A DNA stretch of 64,000 nucleotides from Brevibacterium sanguinis (GTDB lineage: Bacteria; Actinomycetota; Actinomycetes; Actinomycetales; Brevibacteriaceae): positions 248,001 to 312,000 of the forward strand of contig NZ_QNSB01000004.1 in NCBI RefSeq assembly GCF_003315415.1, read 5' to 3'. The notes beneath the pieces were generated by a model, which saw only the letters and a program-made list of their open reading frames with translations, was not told where the DNA came from and searched no databases. Positions 1-8,569 of the stretch are shown here, one piece after another. A program made the position numbers and the translations under genes. The first letter of the stretch is position 1; the number at the start of each line of letters is the position of its first letter.

Positions 1-44
1 GCTGTGGTCGGATCCGCGCGGATGTCACCCGGCCCTCCCCGTGC

Positions 45-1475
45 TCAGCTGAGCTCTTCGGGATTGCGGAATCTGGTGCTCGCTCCGCGCACCGAGCGGT
101 TCCACATCCAGGTGATCGCCCACAGGATCACTCCGATGCCGATGAGCGCCGCCGCGATCTGGTACTGGATGAGGTCGTCGAGCCTGGCCCACGGACCGAC
201 GAGGAAGACGCACGTGACGACGCCGAGCCACGGCAGATAGGTTGGCGCGCGGAAATGGTCGTGGTCGACCGGCTTCCTCCGCAGAACCAGCACGGCGAGG
301 TTGACGGTGGCGAAGACCGCCAGCAGCAGGAGCGACGTGGTGCCGCCCAGAGACGCGACGACCGTCTCCGGCAGGCCGGTGGACACGGCGATGATGAGCG
401 CAAAGGCGATGAGCGTGGTGAAGATGATCGACACCCATGGCGAGCGCCGCTGATCGAGGACCTTGGCGAACACCGGTGGGAGCACGTTCTGCCGTGCCAT
501 GCCGTAGAGCAGGCGGCTGGCCATGAGCATGTTGATGAGCGCCGAGTTCGCGACCGCGAACATCGTCATGAAGGGGAAGATCTCGTCGATGGGCAGATTC
601 GGCGCCCCTGCCCTGACGACGTCGAGGAGCGGGGTCTCACTGGCCGTGAGCTGCCCGATGGGCACCGCGGCGACGGCCACGATCGACACCAGCACGTAGA
701 TGACGCCGGTGATCGACAGGCCGGTGAGCATGATCCTCGGGAACACCCGGGGCTCCTTGGTCTCCTCGACCATATTCACCGAGTCCTCGAAACCGACCAT
801 CGAGAAGAACGCCAGCGACGTCGCCGCGGTGACCGCGAGGAAGATGCTCTTGTCATCCGCGGTCTCGAAGATCATCACCCGGGAGAAGTCGGCGCTGCCC
901 GAGCCGAGGGCGAAGAATCCGACGAGGATGACCAGCAGCAGACCGGTGAGTTCGATCGTCGTGAGGACGACGTTGAACCACACGCTCTCGCTGACTCCGC
1001 GGAGATTGATCGCGGCGACGATGGCGAGGAATCCCACCGCGATCCACATCGTCCCCGTCGCGGAGAGCTCCCAGCCGAATCCTTCGACCATGTTCGCCGC
1101 GAAGACCGTCGATGCCGTCGACGCCGAGGTGATGCCGGAGCTGAGCACGGCGAACGCGACGAGGAAGGTGATGAAGTGGATGCCGAAGGCCTTGTGCGTG
1201 TAGAGCGCGGCACCCGCGGCGTGCGGGTACTTCGTCACCAGCTCCATGTACGAGAAGGCCGTGATGAGAGCGACGGTGAAGGCGAGGATGACCGGCAGCC
1301 AGCCGGCACCGCCGACCTGACCGGCCACCTTTCCCGTCAGGGCGTAGACGCCTGTGCCCAGGATGTCGCCGACGATGAAGAGCAGGAGCAGCTTGGGCCC
1401 CATCACCCTCTTCAGGGTCTCGGGCTGTCTCTCTGCGGCGGGCTGCGCGGCGGTGGAACTGTCGTTGTGACTCAC
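45..1475 (-). CDS. APC-family amino acid permease
   Basis: A 476-residue integral membrane protein with about twelve hydrophobic segments and very short loops. It carries the amino acid-polyamine-organocation signature near the N-terminus (GDILGTGVYAL, around residues 37-47), where the G-x-G turn of the unwound first helix binds the substrate amino/carboxyl groups. Family knowledge gives proton-coupled amino acid uptake at the cytoplasmic membrane; the substrate cannot be read from sequence. The gene lies 125 bases downstream of the dipeptidase gene on the same strand, so a peptide-breakdown plus uptake pairing is plausible. The ATG is followed by a polar, Gln/Ala-rich 20-residue cytoplasmic tail, as usual in the family. 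Confidence 0.88.
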   Translation of the reverse strand: MSHNDSSTAAQPAAERQPETLKRVMGPKLLLLFIVGDILGTGVYALTGKVAGQVGGAGWLPVILAFTVALITAFSYMELVTKYPHAAGAALYTHKAFGIHFITFLVAFAVLSSGITSASTASTVFAANMVEGFGWELSATGTMWIAVGFLAIVAAINLRGVSESVWFNVVLTTIELTGLLLVILVGFFALGSGSADFSRVMIFETADDKSIFLAVTAATSLAFFSMVGFEDSVNMVEETKEPRVFPRIMLTGLSITGVIYVLVSIVAVAAVPIGQLTASETPLLDVVRAGAPNLPIDEIFPFMTMFAVANSALINMLMASRLLYGMARQNVLPPVFAKVLDQRRSPWVSIIFTTLIAFALIIAVSTGLPETVVASLGGTTSLLLLAVFATVNLAVLVLRRKPVDHDHFRAPTYLPWLGVVTCVFLVGPWARLDDLIQYQIAAALIGIGVILWAITWMWNRSVRGASTRFRNPEELS

Positions 1476-1600
1476 GATTCCTCCAACTTCACTGTCGGCA
1501 CGGCGACCGCTGTCTCTCGACCGCCACGGATGGACTGCATCTCTCCATTCAATCTCAGTTCACGGGATATGGAAGACATCTCGGCAGGACTTCTTGAGGG

Positions 1601-2629
1601 TCAGATCTGGCCGAGGAACGCCGAATAGGAATCCTCGTGCGCCTCGAGCACGCGCATCGCGTTGTCGAATCCGAGCTTGTGCAGATCCTCGTCCGACCAA
1701 CCCCGCCCCGCCAGTTCGTCGAACAGGACCGGGTACTGACCCGCATCGCCGAGGCCGACCGGCAGCTCGTCGATCCCGCAGATGTCCCCGCCGAGGCCGA
1801 CGTGGTCGATGCCGATCCTCTCCCGCACGTAATCGCAGTGGTCGGCGACATCGGCCACGGTCACCTCGGGGGCGTTGCCCGACCCGCCCACCTGCTCCCA
1901 GTCCCAGCGCTCCCGGGAGACGAACGCGGGCACGAAGGTCATCATCGCCACGCCCCCGTTGTCGGGCAGCCGGTCGAGTGCGTCGTCGGGGATGTTGCGC
2001 GGGTGGGGATTGAGGCCATGGGCGCAGGAGTGGCTGAAGATCACCGGCAGGCTGGTGAGGTCAAGAGCCTGGTGCATGACGCTGGAGGCGACATGGGAGA
2101 GGTCGACGATCATCCCGATCCGATTCATCTCCGCCACGACATCGCGGCCGAACCCGCTGAGCCCACCGTGCCGCGGCTCGTCGGTCGCGGAGTCCGCCCA
2201 CGAGTGGGTCGTCGACCAGGTCAGGGTCATGTAGCGCGCTCCGGCGCGGGCATAGGAGCGCAGGACGGCGAGCGAGTCGTCGATCTGCTGTCCGCCTTCG
2301 ACTCCCATGAGGGAGGCGACCTTGCCGGAATCGCGCACGGCGACCACCTCGGCGGCAGTGCGGGCGAACCGCAGGGTGTCGGGATACGCGGCGATGAAGC
2401 GGTTGACCGTGTCGATCTGCTCCCACGTCGCCCTGATCGCCTCGGCCCCGGTGATGTCGGAGTGGACGTAGACGGACCAGTACTGCGCGGCCACGCGGCC
2501 CCGCCTGAGCTGGTCCATGGTGGTGAACGGGGAGACGGTCGGGTCGCCCAGCCCGACCACGCTGGAGTCGCGCTCCTCACGCAGCCACCAGGCGAGGTCG
2601 TTGTGCCCGTCGAAGACGTCGAAAGCCAT
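1601..2629 (-). CDS. membrane dipeptidase, peptidase family M19
   Basis: A 342-residue zinc dipeptidase of the renal dipeptidase family. The N-terminal DGHNDLAW motif (H9, D11) supplies two zinc ligands. A GVEGG segment near residue 115 carries the bridging glutamate, and VDLSHV and SHSCAHG supply the later histidines. HPRNIPDD is the usual family signature near residue 215. It hydrolyses dipeptides with broad side-chain tolerance. There is no signal peptide, so the enzyme should be cytoplasmic despite the family name. It is the promoter-proximal gene of a possible two-gene unit with the downstream permease, which would import or recycle the released amino acids. Confidence 0.9.
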   Translation of the reverse strand: MAFDVFDGHNDLAWWLREERDSSVVGLGDPTVSPFTTMDQLRRGRVAAQYWSVYVHSDITGAEAIRATWEQIDTVNRFIAAYPDTLRFARTAAEVVAVRDSGKVASLMGVEGGQQIDDSLAVLRSYARAGARYMTLTWSTTHSWADSATDEPRHGGLSGFGRDVVAEMNRIGMIVDLSHVASSVMHQALDLTSLPVIFSHSCAHGLNPHPRNIPDDALDRLPDNGGVAMMTFVPAFVSRERWDWEQVGGSGNAPEVTVADVADHCDYVRERIGIDHVGLGGDICGIDELPVGLGDAGQYPVLFDELAGRGWSDEDLHKLGFDNAMRVLEAHEDSYSAFLGQI

Positions 2630-2660
2630 GAGTGCAGGCTACCGGAGTCGCTCGCCCGTG

Positions 2661-2710
2661 GGACACGCCGCGGCGGAGGCCGTGTGGACACGCCGCGGCG
2701 GAGGCCGTGT
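2661..2710. repeat. 25-bp perfect tandem repeat, two copies
   Basis: Two identical 25-base units follow each other without a gap (2661-2685 and 2686-2710), beginning GGACACGCCGCGGCGG. A degenerate third unit (GGGCGCGGCGCGGC) follows. The repeat sits in the 226-base gap upstream of both the dipeptidase gene (minus) and the DUF2975 gene (plus), so it lies in a divergent promoter region. No function can be assigned. Confidence 0.85.
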
Positions 2711-2820
2711 GGGCGCGGCGCGGCAAGAGACTTCAGCGGAACACGGTCCGGCAGGAGCCGGCGGTGGAACACGGCGCGGCCCAAGCCGCGTTTCACTTCA
2801 CGTCTTTCAGCAGATCTCTA

Positions 2821-2849
2821 TTGACTTTCGATAGATCATGATCAACAAT
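2821..2849 (+). promoter_or_regulatory. promoter of DUF2975-XRE pair, possible operator
   Basis: A good -35 box TTGACT (2821-2826) is followed after 17 bases by AACAAT (2844-2849). Transcription would then start about 7 bases on, at the ATG at 2856, giving a leaderless mRNA. The spacer contains the 10-base palindrome GATCATGATC (2834-2843), a good candidate for the binding site of the XRE regulator encoded by the second gene. Box positions are seen; the operator role is inferred. Confidence 0.5.
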
Positions 2850-2855
2850 CAATGC

Positions 2856-3338
2856 ATGAGCCATCTCTCCATCCTCGCCCTGCGAGCTCTCGTCCTCGTC
2901 ATCGGCGTCGCCGCCGTCATCGTTCAGGCCGCCCTGCTCTTCCCTGTCTTCACGCAGACCCTGGCCCAGGAGCAGGATCTCACGTTCCTCCCCGTGCCGA
3001 TCGTCGTCCTCGGCGTCGCTCTGGCCGCGTGCGTGGAAGCGGCCCTCATCGCGGTGTGGGTGCTGCTCTCGATGGTCCGCCGCGATGCGATCTTCACCTC
3101 GCGCGCCTTCCGCTGGGTCGACGTCATCATCGGTGCAGGGATCGTCGCCACCCTCCTCGTCTGCGGGTTCGGGATCCCCGTCATCGGCGTGGGCGTCCGT
3201 GACGACGCGCCGGGCCTCATCGCGATCGTGGGCGGCCTCGTCGTCGCCGGCGTCGCGTTCGTCCTCCTCATGATCGTCATGCGCGGACTGCTCCGCAGCG
3301 CGACGGCCATGCAGACCGAACTCTCCGAGGTGGTGTGA
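2856..3338 (+). CDS. DUF2975 family membrane protein
   Basis: A 160-residue protein with four hydrophobic helices (about residues 5-30, 43-68, 88-110 and 118-143) and the typical DUF2975 segment VRRDAIFTSRAFRWVDVI between helices 2 and 3. An in-frame ATG at 2838 exists, but neither start has a Shine-Dalgarno site. The promoter geometry favours a leaderless start at 2856, which also removes an atypical hydrophilic extension. Function is unknown. The family is usually paired with a short XRE regulator, as here, where the next start overlaps the stop codon. Confidence 0.8.
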   Translation: MSHLSILALRALVLVIGVAAVIVQAALLFPVFTQTLAQEQDLTFLPVPIVVLGVALAACVEAALIAVWVLLSMVRRDAIFTSRAFRWVDVIIGAGIVATLLVCGFGIPVIGVGVRDDAPGLIAIVGGLVVAGVAFVLLMIVMRGLLRSATAMQTELSEVV

Positions 3339-3631
3339 TGCCGATCGTCGTCCGCCTCGATGTGGAACTGGCCCGGCGCAAGATGAGCGTGGGCGAATTC
3401 GCCGAGCGCGTCGGCCTGACCCCGGCCAATGTCGCTGTGCTCAAGAACGGACGGGCGAAGGCGGTGCGCTTCTCCACCCTCGACGCGATCTGCCGGACTC
3501 TCGACTGCCAGCCGGGCGACATCCTCGAATGGGTCGACGATGCCGGCGAGGACGACCGCGCTTCGGGGAACCCACGCAGCGACGGCCACAAGGATTCGAG
3601 CGAGGGTGACCATGCCGGCTTCGGGGGATGA
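3338..3631 (+). CDS. XRE-family transcriptional regulator
   Basis: A 97-residue Cro/C1-type helix-turn-helix protein. The core RLDVELARRKMSVGEFAERV followed by GLTPANVAVLKNG and FSTLDAICRTLDCQPGDILEW is the typical short regulator found next to DUF2975 membrane proteins. The ATG overlaps the stop of the preceding gene (ATGA), so translation is coupled. A GTG three bases upstream is in frame but less likely. The C-terminal 25 residues are polar and probably disordered. Autoregulation through the palindrome at 2834-2843 is an inference. Confidence 0.85.
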   Translation: MPIVVRLDVELARRKMSVGEFAERVGLTPANVAVLKNGRAKAVRFSTLDAICRTLDCQPGDILEWVDDAGEDDRASGNPRSDGHKDSSEGDHAGFGG

Positions 3632-4775
3632 CGAGACTCCGGCGACCGCAGCGCGGAGCCGCTCCCTGTCCGCCGATGTGCTCGTCGTCGGGGCCGGACT
3701 GGCCGGACTGACGACCGCGCGGCTGCTCGCCGAGCGCGGCCACCGCGTGCTGGTCGTCGAGCGGCATTCGACCCTGGTCACCACGGTGCGGACCACCGGG
3801 ATCTTCGTCCGCCGCACCCTTGATGACTTCCCGCTGCCCGAGGAGTGCCTGGGCCCGCCGATCCGCAGGGTGCGACTCTATCCTCCCGGGCTCGAACACC
3901 CGGTGACCCTCGACAGCGACCGCGACGAGTTCCGGGTGGGAGACATGGGACCGCTGTATGCGGCGTCCGCCAGGTCGGCTGCCGCAGCCGGAGTCCGCAT
4001 CCTCCTCGGCACGCGGTATTCCGGCCGGCGAGGCGACGCCTGGACCGCGACCGGTCCTGATGGTCCGCTGCTCATCACAGCCGCGTTCGTCGTCGGCGCC
4101 GACGGCGCACGATCCCGGGTCGCCCGTGACCTCGGCCTCGACCGCAACCGCCATCTCCTCATCGGCGCCGAGGAGGTCTTCGCGATCCCCCGCGGAGTCC
4201 AGCCGCCGACGTTCCACTGCGTGCTCGACCCGACGCTCGCTCCCGGTTACCTCGCATGGGTGGTCAACGACGGAGAGCACGCGCATGTCGGCGTGGCCGG
4301 CTACTCGCATCGCTTCCCCACCGGGATCCAGAGCGCCCTGCGCCGGTTCGCCGCCTCCGCCCCGGGGCTCGACGGCGTTCCGCGTCCCGACGACGTCGAG
4401 CGGCGGGCGGGCCCGATCCCCGTCGGCGGCGTCCTGCGCCGCATCGCCGGACCCTCGGGTCTGCTGGTCGGCGATGCGGCAGGGGCCGTGTCGCCGCTGA
4501 CCGCCGGCGGTCTCGATCCGTGCCTGCGGATGTCGGACCACGCCGCCGAGGTGATCGACGAGGTTCTCCGCGGTCGCCTCGGCGCCCTCGATCACTACGA
4601 CGGTGCGGCGCTGCGGAAGCGGTTCCGCGGACGTCTGACGATGCGTCGTGCGCTGGCCCAGGTGCGCACCTCGGCGATGGCGAACGCCGCCTTCACCGCC
4701 CTGCGCACTCCCCCGGGCCAAGCGGCGGCGAAGCGGATCCTCTTCGGCGACAGGTCCTTCCCCGACCCGAGGTGA
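3612..4775 (+). CDS. FAD-dependent oxidoreductase (geranylgeranyl reductase-like)
   Basis: A 387-residue flavoprotein. The Rossmann motif GAGLAG (residues 27-32) is followed by a basic, glutamate-ended strand (VLVVERH). A second dinucleotide motif VVGADGARSRVAR lies near residue 165, and the flavin-contact motif LLVGDAAGAVSPLTAGGL near residue 290. This order is that of the geranylgeranyl-reductase/aromatic hydroxylase superfamily; the last motif resembles the reductases more than the hydroxylases. The substrate is unknown. The start chosen has GAGGG five bases upstream and lies inside the end of the XRE gene (20-base overlap). The open frame runs further upstream but only as out-of-frame sequence of that gene. 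It is cotranscribed with the DUF2975-XRE pair. Confidence 0.8.
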   Translation: MPASGDDETPATAARSRSLSADVLVVGAGLAGLTTARLLAERGHRVLVVERHSTLVTTVRTTGIFVRRTLDDFPLPEECLGPPIRRVRLYPPGLEHPVTLDSDRDEFRVGDMGPLYAASARSAAAAGVRILLGTRYSGRRGDAWTATGPDGPLLITAAFVVGADGARSRVARDLGLDRNRHLLIGAEEVFAIPRGVQPPTFHCVLDPTLAPGYLAWVVNDGEHAHVGVAGYSHRFPTGIQSALRRFAASAPGLDGVPRPDDVERRAGPIPVGGVLRRIAGPSGLLVGDAAGAVSPLTAGGLDPCLRMSDHAAEVIDEVLRGRLGALDHYDGAALRKRFRGRLTMRRALAQVRTSAMANAAFTALRTPPGQAAAKRILFGDRSFPDPR

Positions 4776-4811
4776 CCCCGCGGTTCCTGTCGTTCCCACC
4801 CCTCAACGCAC

Positions 4812-4859
4812 CTGACGGCGGCTCGGATACCTCGCGTGAGGTATCCGAGCCGCCGTCAG
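4812..4859. terminator. bidirectional hairpin between convergent genes
   Basis: Perfect inverted repeat: arms 4812-4833 and 4838-4859, 22 bases each, with the 4-base loop GCGT. It lies between the 3' ends of the FAD oxidoreductase gene (plus) and gabT (minus). There is no T-run on either side, so it could act as an intrinsic-like terminator or as an mRNA 3'-end stabiliser for both transcripts. Confidence 0.8.
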
Positions 4860-4949
4860 TGTGCCGGTGGAGTGCGGTTCCGCCGGAAGCCCGCCGGAAC
4901 CTCAGGCCCAGGGTCGTGACAGACCCGGGCGGAGGCCTGTGCCCGACCG

Positions 4950-6314
4950 TCAGGCCAGGGCGGACTCCAGGGCCTCTTCGATGATGTCGAAGGCCTCGTT
5001 GAGCAGCTCGTCGGAGATCGTCAGCGGCGGCAGGAAGCGCAGCACGTTGCCGAAGGTTCCGGTCGAGAGGACGAGCACACCGTTCTTCGCACAGTGGTCG
5101 ACGATCTTCTTGACGAGCTCGGGGTTCGGCTCGATCGAGTCGCGCTGGACGAACTCGGCGGCGACCATGGCGCCCCGACCGCGGACATCTCCGACCTCGG
5201 GGAACTTCGCCTGGAGCTTGACCAGCCGGTCGGTGATGATCTCGCCGATGTGCGTGGCGTTCTCGAGCAGACCGTCGTTCTCGAACGCGTCGATGGCGCC
5301 CAGCGCCGCGGCGCACGCGGTGGGGTTGCCGCCGTAGGTGCCGCCGAGGCGACCCGGACCGACCGAGTCCATGATCTCCTTGCGACCGGTCACGGCCGAC
5401 AGCGGGAGACCGCCGGCGATGCCCTTGGCCGTCGTGATGAGGTCGGGGACGATGCCCTCCCACTCGGAGGCGAACATCTTGCCGGTGCGGGCGAAGCCGG
5501 CCTGCACCTCGTCGGCGACGAAGACGATGCCATTCTCGCGGGCGAACTCGACGAGCGCGGGCAGGAAGCCCTCGGCCGGGACGATGAAGCCGCCCTCACC
5601 CTGGATGGGCTCGATGACGATCGCGGCGACATGCTCGGAGCCGATCTGCTTCTCGATCATCGTGATGACGCGCTTGGCGGCGTCCTCACCGCTGACCTTG
5701 GTGCCGGCCGCGTCGTTGTCGCGGAACGGGTAGGACATGGGGGCGCGGTAGACCTCACCCGCGAACGGGCCGAAGCCGGCCTTGTAGGGGTGGGCCTTCG
5801 CGGTCATCGCCATCGTCAGGTTGGTCCGACCGTGGTAGGCGTGGTCGAAGACGACGACGGCGTCACGGCCGGTGTGCGCACGGGCGATCTTCACCGCGTT
5901 CTCCACCGCCTCGGCGCCGGAGTTGAGCAGCACGGTCCGCTTCTCGTGGTCGCCCGGGGTCAGGCGGTTGAGCGCCTCGGCGACCTCGACGTAGCTCTCG
6001 TAGGGGTTGACCATGAAGCACGTGTGGGTGAACGCCTCGAGCTGCTCGGTGGCGGCCTTGACGACCTTCGGGTTCGAGTTGCCCGCGGTGGTCACGGCGA
6101 TGCCGGATCCCAGGTCGATGATCTGGTTGCCGTCGGCGTCCTTGAGGATCCCGCCTCCGGCCGCGACGACGTAGGCGGGCAGGCTGGAACCGACGCCGGT
6201 CGCGACGGCAGCAGTGCGACGCGACTCGAGCTCCCGGGACTTGGGTCCGGGGATCTCGGTGACGACCTTACGTTCCTGCGGCAGAGCTTCGCCGCCAATT
6301 TCCAATGCTGTCAT
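4950..6314 (-). CDS. gabT: 4-aminobutyrate aminotransferase
   Basis: A 454-residue class III PLP aminotransferase. Visible family marks are LNSGAEAVENAVKIAR (PLP phosphate binding), DHAYHGRTNLTMAMT, EPIQGEGGF, FVADEVQAGFARTG with the aspartate that contacts the pyridine nitrogen, and TTAKGIAGGLP, whose lysine forms the internal aldimine. The N-terminal LPQERKVVTEIPGPKS is characteristic of actinobacterial GabT, which moves the amino group of GABA to 2-oxoglutarate, giving succinate semialdehyde. No succinate-semialdehyde dehydrogenase gene is adjacent. The ATG at 6314 was preferred over a TTG at 6338 because a promoter is placed for a leaderless start there. It is a single-gene unit closed by the hairpin at 4812-4859. 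Confidence 0.88.
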   Translation of the reverse strand: MTALEIGGEALPQERKVVTEIPGPKSRELESRRTAAVATGVGSSLPAYVVAAGGGILKDADGNQIIDLGSGIAVTTAGNSNPKVVKAATEQLEAFTHTCFMVNPYESYVEVAEALNRLTPGDHEKRTVLLNSGAEAVENAVKIARAHTGRDAVVVFDHAYHGRTNLTMAMTAKAHPYKAGFGPFAGEVYRAPMSYPFRDNDAAGTKVSGEDAAKRVITMIEKQIGSEHVAAIVIEPIQGEGGFIVPAEGFLPALVEFARENGIVFVADEVQAGFARTGKMFASEWEGIVPDLITTAKGIAGGLPLSAVTGRKEIMDSVGPGRLGGTYGGNPTACAAALGAIDAFENDGLLENATHIGEIITDRLVKLQAKFPEVGDVRGRGAMVAAEFVQRDSIEPNPELVKKIVDHCAKNGVLVLSTGTFGNVLRFLPPLTISDELLNEAFDIIEEALESALA

Positions 6315-6321
6315 ACGGGGA

Positions 6322-6351
6322 AGAATAGGCCCTCGCAACGGTTTTTGTCAC
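6322..6351 (-). promoter_or_regulatory. gabT promoter, leaderless geometry
   Basis: Read on the minus strand, GTGACA (6351-6346) is followed after 18 bases by TATTCT (6327-6322). The gabT ATG begins at 6314, seven bases past the -10 box, where transcription would start. No Shine-Dalgarno site is visible before this ATG, which fits a leaderless transcript. Confidence 0.5.
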
Positions 6352-6589
6352 TCTGGGTCCGACAGCTGGGCAGAAGTGACAGTCAGGGGCGGTCAGAATT
6401 GCGAAATCCGTTGTCCGCGCCCTCTCTCGGACAGCCGCGGTCCGCCCTGCACCGTGACCCCCGCACGCCGGCATCGTCCCAGATGCCAGGCCTCGCACAG
6501 CTCCTCGCCGAGGCTGCGTCACGCCCCGACCGGCCCCGCGAGGAGGACGGTGCGCCCGGTGCCGGACGCCGTTTTCGCCGAGCACGAAA

Positions 6590-7723
6590 TCAGCGATGCT
6601 GATTCCGCATGTCGACGTCCCGGTTGCGTCCGGGCAGTCCGGTCCGCGTCTCGCGCTGCGGGGCGACGATCGTCTCCTGGGTGCCCACGACGCGGTTGCC
6701 CTCGCCGAGGTCGAAGGCCAGCGGCGCCTCCGGCGAGATCGTGCGCTTGATCACCGCGAGGCCGATGGGCCCGAGTTCGTAGTGCAGCGCCACCGAGGTC
6801 AGTGTCCCCACGGCCCGTTCGGCGCCGCGGACCTCACCGAGCACCTCGGCGCCGGGATCGGGCTGGATGTGCCCCGAGCCGTCGAGGTGGACGAAGACGA
6901 GACGCCGGGGCGGCTGGCCGAGGTTGTGCACGCGCGCCACGGCCTCCTGACCGCGGTAGCAGCCCTTGGCCAGGTGGACGGAGGTGCGGAGCAGATCGAG
7001 CTCGCCGACGAGCGACTTGTGGTCGATCTCCGCCCGGCCCGGGCGCCAGGCCGCGACCCGCAGTGCCTCCCAGGCGTCGAAGCCGGCCATGGCGAACGCG
7101 TTCGCCGAGGTGGCTCGCAGGGCTTCGCGCTCGACGATTCCGATGACGAAGGGGGTCTCGAATCCCGGATGCTCGGACGACGCGGAGGAGTCACCGAGGT
7201 CGAGTTCGGCGTAGGAGGCCGAGCCGGCTCCGATGCGCGGCCAGGGGTCGGCCCAGACCTGAGTGGTCGGCAGGGACTCGGGCAGGGCGCGGACCGCGCC
7301 GATGCACTGGTAGTCGTCGCTGACGTCCTCGATCGTCACCCGCATCATGAAGACCATCGAGCGGAGGAAGGCGAGCGTCTCCTCGGTGCGGAAGTCGCTG
7401 ATGGCCCACAGCGCCTCTCCGTCGTCGACGAGGCGCAGCCAGCCCTCGATGCGCCCGTTGGGATCGAGGACGAGAGTCTCGGTCGGGACACCGGGGGTCA
7501 GCGCGTCGAGCTTCTGCGTCGTGATCGAGTTGAGCCAGGTCAGTCTGTCGGCTCCGCTGAGGCGCAGGACGCGCAGGTGAGCGAGGTCGACGATCGCGTC
7601 CTTCTCCGCCAGCGCCCGCTGCTCCCGCAACGGTCCGCCGTAGTGGAGCGGGGTGTGCTTGAGGTCCCCGACTCCGAAGACGGCCGTGGAGCTCAGTGGG
7701 CGCGGCAGCGACGATGCCGGCAT
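6590..7723 (-). CDS. ygfZ: YgfZ/GcvT-domain folate-binding protein
   Basis: A 377-residue protein of the YgfZ family, related to the aminomethyltransferase T-protein. The diagnostic KGCYRGQE motif (in the block LAKGCYRGQEAVARVHNLG) is complete, including the conserved cysteine. The N-terminal half has the GcvT fold segments VDLAHLRVLRLSGADRLTWLNSITTQ. YgfZ proteins use tetrahydrofolate to help maintain Fe-S enzymes and MiaB-type tRNA modification. The ATG starts one base after the stop of the upstream FABP gene, so the two are almost certainly cotranscribed. Confidence 0.88.
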   Translation of the reverse strand: MPASSLPRPLSSTAVFGVGDLKHTPLHYGGPLREQRALAEKDAIVDLAHLRVLRLSGADRLTWLNSITTQKLDALTPGVPTETLVLDPNGRIEGWLRLVDDGEALWAISDFRTEETLAFLRSMVFMMRVTIEDVSDDYQCIGAVRALPESLPTTQVWADPWPRIGAGSASYAELDLGDSSASSEHPGFETPFVIGIVEREALRATSANAFAMAGFDAWEALRVAAWRPGRAEIDHKSLVGELDLLRTSVHLAKGCYRGQEAVARVHNLGQPPRRLVFVHLDGSGHIQPDPGAEVLGEVRGAERAVGTLTSVALHYELGPIGLAVIKRTISPEAPLAFDLGEGNRVVGTQETIVAPQRETRTGLPGRNRDVDMRNQHR

Positions 7724-7724
7724 C

Positions 7725-8324
7725 TCAGGACAGCTTCTTCAGCCGCGCCGAGGAGTGGGAGGCGAGCTCGTGACCGAGCGCGGCCATGTCCCAGGCCCAC
7801 ATCAGCTCGCCGCCGACGAGTCCGTACATGCGCGTCGAGGCGGTGTACTCCTTGGCCGTGCGGGTGCGGGCGACGACGTCGGTGGCGAGGTCGATGCGCG
7901 GCCCCTTGACGTGACCGGCATAGAGCTCCATGACGCCGTGCGGGTGGACGATCTCGGCTTCGATCTCGAAGCCCTCGTCGTTCGTGCGCAGGGTCTCGAC
8001 GGCCGCCGCCGAGGTGAAGCTCGGCTCCTCGGTGGGCACGAGCATCCCCGGGCCCACGTCCCCGGCGTCGCGCTGGCGCACGAGCTGCCAGATGCCGGAC
8101 TCCAGGGTCAGGGTCGATTCGAGCTCGCCGGACTCGCTGAGCAGCCACGCGTGCGCGGAGTACTGGAGGTAGGGGGTGCCGGGATGGGCGACGAAGTCGA
8201 TGCGCTGTCCGAACTGCTTCTCCGGAGTGTCCGCATAGCCGACCACCCCGACGCCCTCCCATGACCCGATGAGCCAGGACAGGGGAACGAGCTCGGGATG
8301 GACCGAGGCGTCGATTTCGATCAT
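7725..8324 (-). CDS. FABP-like / nitrobindin-type heme-binding beta-barrel protein
   Basis: A 199-residue member of the FABP-like family (DUF1794) common in actinobacteria next to ygfZ. The signature LSWLIGSWEGVGVVGY near residue 20 forms the start of the ten-strand barrel. The GPRIDLATD and LVGGELMWAWDMA segments near the C-terminus match nitrobindins, where a histidine close to the end binds heme. In nitrobindins the pocket binds ferric heme and reacts with nitric oxide or peroxynitrite. The gene follows the 38-codon ORF by 5 bases and abuts ygfZ. Confidence 0.82.
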   Translation of the reverse strand: MIEIDASVHPELVPLSWLIGSWEGVGVVGYADTPEKQFGQRIDFVAHPGTPYLQYSAHAWLLSESGELESTLTLESGIWQLVRQRDAGDVGPGMLVPTEEPSFTSAAAVETLRTNDEGFEIEAEIVHPHGVMELYAGHVKGPRIDLATDVVARTRTAKEYTASTRMYGLVGGELMWAWDMAALGHELASHSSARLKKLS

Positions 8325-8329
8325 CGGAC

Positions 8330-8446
8330 TCAGCGCTTGACCTTGAACAGGTTCGTCACGACCTTGATGCCGACGCCGAACGCGCCGAGGGCGGCGACGA
8401 CGACGAGTCCGGTGAACACGGTTTCGAGAAGGTGCAGGTTTTCCAT
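8330..8446 (-). CDS. 38-residue single-helix membrane miniprotein
   Basis: A 39-codon frame starting at ATG 8446 and ending 5 bases before the FABP gene. The peptide has a short polar start (MENLHLLET), a central hydrophobic stretch of about 20 residues rich in V/A/G/L (roughly residues 10-30), and a basic end (KVVTNLFKVKR). This fits a single membrane helix with the positive end in the cytoplasm. Third codon positions are almost all G or C, as in neighbouring genes. The ribosome site is weak (GGGCGG). Function is unknown; context suggests a partner of the heme-barrel/YgfZ pair. Confidence 0.6.
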   Translation of the reverse strand: MENLHLLETVFTGLVVVAALGAFGVGIKVVTNLFKVKR

Positions 8447-8569
8447 GCCGCCCAGTCTAACGGTCATGGCGACCGCATTTCATGCCGACCGAGCAGACGG
8501 GGGCGCGGGCTGCGTGAGATGAGGGTGCGGACCCGTGGGACGGGTCGGAGGGCGTCGGAGCGATCGTGC

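Noticed and set aside
255..1628. 457-codon open frame opposite the amino acid permease gene
   Set aside because: Arg/Glu/Asp/His-rich composition typical of a GC-rich antisense shadow; the permease frame explains the region.
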